This document shows, piece by piece, positions 5,014 through 6,224 of a DNA stretch of 6,224 nt. The position numbers were made by a program, and so were the translations under genes. A model generated the notes under the pieces. That model ran no database searches and was not told the origin of the DNA. It worked only from the letters and a program-made list of their open reading frames with translations. The first letter of the stretch is position 1; each line of letters opens with the position of its first letter. The stretch is from assembly GCA_027067085.1 (NCBI GenBank), contig JAMOMM010000495.1, positions 1 to 6,224 of the forward strand, read 5' to 3'. Origin of the DNA: Hyphomicrobiales bacterium. Lineage in GTDB: Bacteria; Pseudomonadota; Alphaproteobacteria; Rhizobiales; Aestuariivirgaceae.

Positions 5014-6224
5014 GTGTCAAGAGAATCAGATCGAGAAAGTCGCCCGAAAAAAAGGGGTGCATTTGGACGTGTGATACGTTCCCTGTTTCTAATGGGCTTA
5101 TTGGCCTTGGTTGGAGCCATCGGCGTTTTTGTCTATGGCCAAACCATGCTTAACGCGCGCGGACCTGCAAATACCACAAAAATCGTCACCATAAAACGTG
5201 GCATGGGCACCGAAGCAATCTCTCAACTTTTGGCCGATCAGGGTGTTATTTCTAACTCAAGTATTTTTATGGTGGCAACGCTTGCCACTCGGTCTCGTCG
5301 TGGCAGTTTAAAAGCGGGTGAATTTGAAATTCCTGCTGGCGCAACCATGGCTGAAGTATTGAAGCTTTTACAAGCTGGCAAATCCTTAGCTTATAAGGTG
5401 ACAATCCCCGAGGGCTGGACATCTCAAAATGCATTGAAACGCATTGCAGCCAATAAAGTGCTTGTCGGTAAGATTACGATGAACCCGGGCGAAGGTAGCC
5501 TGAAACCCGATACATATATTTTTCAACGCGGCACCACTCGTGATGCTCTTATTAAGCGCATGCAAAAAGCCCAAAGCAAAGTGCTCGATGAGCTTTGGCC
5601 CAAACGGCAAAAAAACCTCCCTATTAAAACGCGTATGGAGGCATTAATTTTAGCTTCGATTGTGGAAAAAGAAACGGGCATTAAATCAGAGCGTGAGCAT
5701 GTGGCATCGGTTTTTATCAACCGCCTAAACAAAAAAATGCGCCTACAAACCGATCCGACTATTATTTACGGCATTGTTGGTGGTAAGGGCAAAATGGACC
5801 GGCCAATAAGTAAGGCAGATATTGCCCAGAAAACAGCATATAATACCTACCAGATTGACGGGTTGCCACCCACACCGATTTCCAACCCTGGCGCGGCGGC
5901 TATTGCTGCAGTTTTAAACCCAGCACAAACTGATGATTTGTTTTTTGTAGCCGATGGCACTGGCGGACATGCCTTTGCAAAGACCCATAAAGGCCATGTG
6001 GCTAACGTTGCTAAGTGGCGCAAAATTGAGCGCGAACGCGCCAAGGCTGCAAAGGCTGCGGCCGCCGCAAAGGCAAATGCTACGAAGGCAACCAGTGCTG
6101 CACCTGTGGTGGTGGAAACCAAAAAATCAGCTAAATCTGCTAAATCGGCTTTAAAAACTGATAAAAAACCAATGGCAAAAACACCTGCGGCCAAAGCAAA
6201 GATATCCGATGGGAAATCCACCCC
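5014..6224 (+). CDS. mltG: Endolytic murein transglycosylase MltG (YceG-like), C-terminus cut by window end
   Basis: MltG is an inner-membrane lytic transglycosylase that cuts nascent peptidoglycan glycan strands and so influences their length. The window holds 403 residues with no stop. Features in order: a basic, polar cytoplasmic tail (1-22), one membrane helix (about 23-41), a LysM-like segment (57-95, IVTIKRGMGTEAISQLL), then the YceG catalytic domain. The catalytic Glu is E218 in LASIVEKET. Supporting motifs are EGWT (133-136), KPDTY (164-168), FINRL (234-238), LQTDPTIIYG (244-253), YNTY (276-279) and GLPPTPISNPG (283-293). The closing FVADGTGGHAFAKTHKGH block (311-328) is also present. 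From about 341 onward the chain becomes an Ala/Lys-rich, low-complexity tail that continues past the edge and would lie in the periplasm. The start is GTG, 27 bases after fabF, which places it in the fabF operon as is common in alphaproteobacteria. Confidence 0.94.
   Translation, partial: MSRESDRESRPKKRGAFGRVIRSLFLMGLLALVGAIGVFVYGQTMLNARGPANTTKIVTIKRGMGTEAISQLLADQGVISNSSIFMVATLATRSRRGSLKAGEFEIPAGATMAEVLKLLQAGKSLAYKVTIPEGWTSQNALKRIAANKVLVGKITMNPGEGSLKPDTYIFQRGTTRDALIKRMQKAQSKVLDELWPKRQKNLPIKTRMEALILASIVEKETGIKSEREHVASVFINRLNKKMRLQTDPTIIYGIVGGKGKMDRPISKADIAQKTAYNTYQIDGLPPTPISNPGAAAIAAVLNPAQTDDLFFVADGTGGHAFAKTHKGHVANVAKWRKIERERAKAAKAAAAAKANATKATSAAPVVVETKKSAKSAKSALKTDKKPMAKTPAAKAKISDGKST
6034..6222 (+). 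repeat. Ala/Lys-rich low-complexity tail coding region of mltG
   Basis: From residue 341 to the window end the MltG frame is dominated by Ala, Lys, Thr, Ser and Pro. It includes an AKAAKAAAAAKA run and an SAKSAKSA repeat (372-379). The composition resembles histone-H1-like or cell-wall-associated disordered tails. It lies after the catalytic domain and is not needed for the family fold. Its full length cannot be known because the gene leaves the window. Confidence 0.75.

Noticed and set aside
5847..6221. 124-residue minus-strand open frame opposite the mltG tail
   Set aside because: The Ala/Phe/Leu-rich product is the shadow of the Ala/Lys-rich tail; the plus strand carries the conserved MltG domain.

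Overview
This window looks like ordinary chromosomal DNA from an alphaproteobacterium of moderate to low GC content. The order acpP, fabF, mltG on one strand is typical of Alphaproteobacteria such as the Hyphomicrobiales/Rhizobiales. A HolC of alphaproteobacterial type, a YugP-like metallopeptidase end and a single-domain PilZ protein fit that placement. The assignment rests on gene content and protein motifs; no rRNA or other taxonomic marker is present.

Layout from left to right. (1) Bases 1-138 hold the C-terminal end of a YugP-like membrane zinc metallopeptidase (+). (2) After a 106-bp AT-rich gap comes a 450-residue protein (245-1597, +) with a long Gln/Pro/Ala-rich, probably disordered N-terminal region and a C-terminal PilZ (cyclic-di-GMP-type) domain. 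(3) Bases 1598-1712 lie between convergent genes and contain a perfect AT-rich palindrome and a separate hairpin that probably ends transcription. (4) On the minus strand, read from right to left, are holC (DNA polymerase III chi), a class I SAM-dependent methyltransferase and a 56-residue DUF1737 protein. They are separated by only 1 and 2 bases, so they almost certainly form one operon. (5) A 304-bp divergent intergenic region (3036-3339) separates holC from acpP. (6) On the plus strand are acpP, a strong rho-independent terminator, a good candidate promoter, fabF, and then mltG, which starts at GTG 27 bp downstream of fabF and runs off the window end.

Functionally, acpP and fabF supply the acyl carrier and the condensing enzyme of type II fatty-acid elongation. 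MltG is an inner-membrane lytic transglycosylase that sets glycan strand length, so lipid and wall synthesis genes sit side by side. The terminator and promoter between acpP and fabF suggest that abundant ACP is made from its own transcript while fabF-mltG is driven separately. The holC operon joins a replication clamp-loader subunit to two small proteins of unknown role. The PilZ protein may be an envelope or motility effector, but the sequence does not say which.

I found no CRISPR array, mobile element, tRNA or rRNA, and no clear sign of a new defence or other exotic system. The points most worth a second look are the PilZ protein's repeat-bearing disordered region, the palindrome beside it, and the holC-methyltransferase-DUF1737 linkage.
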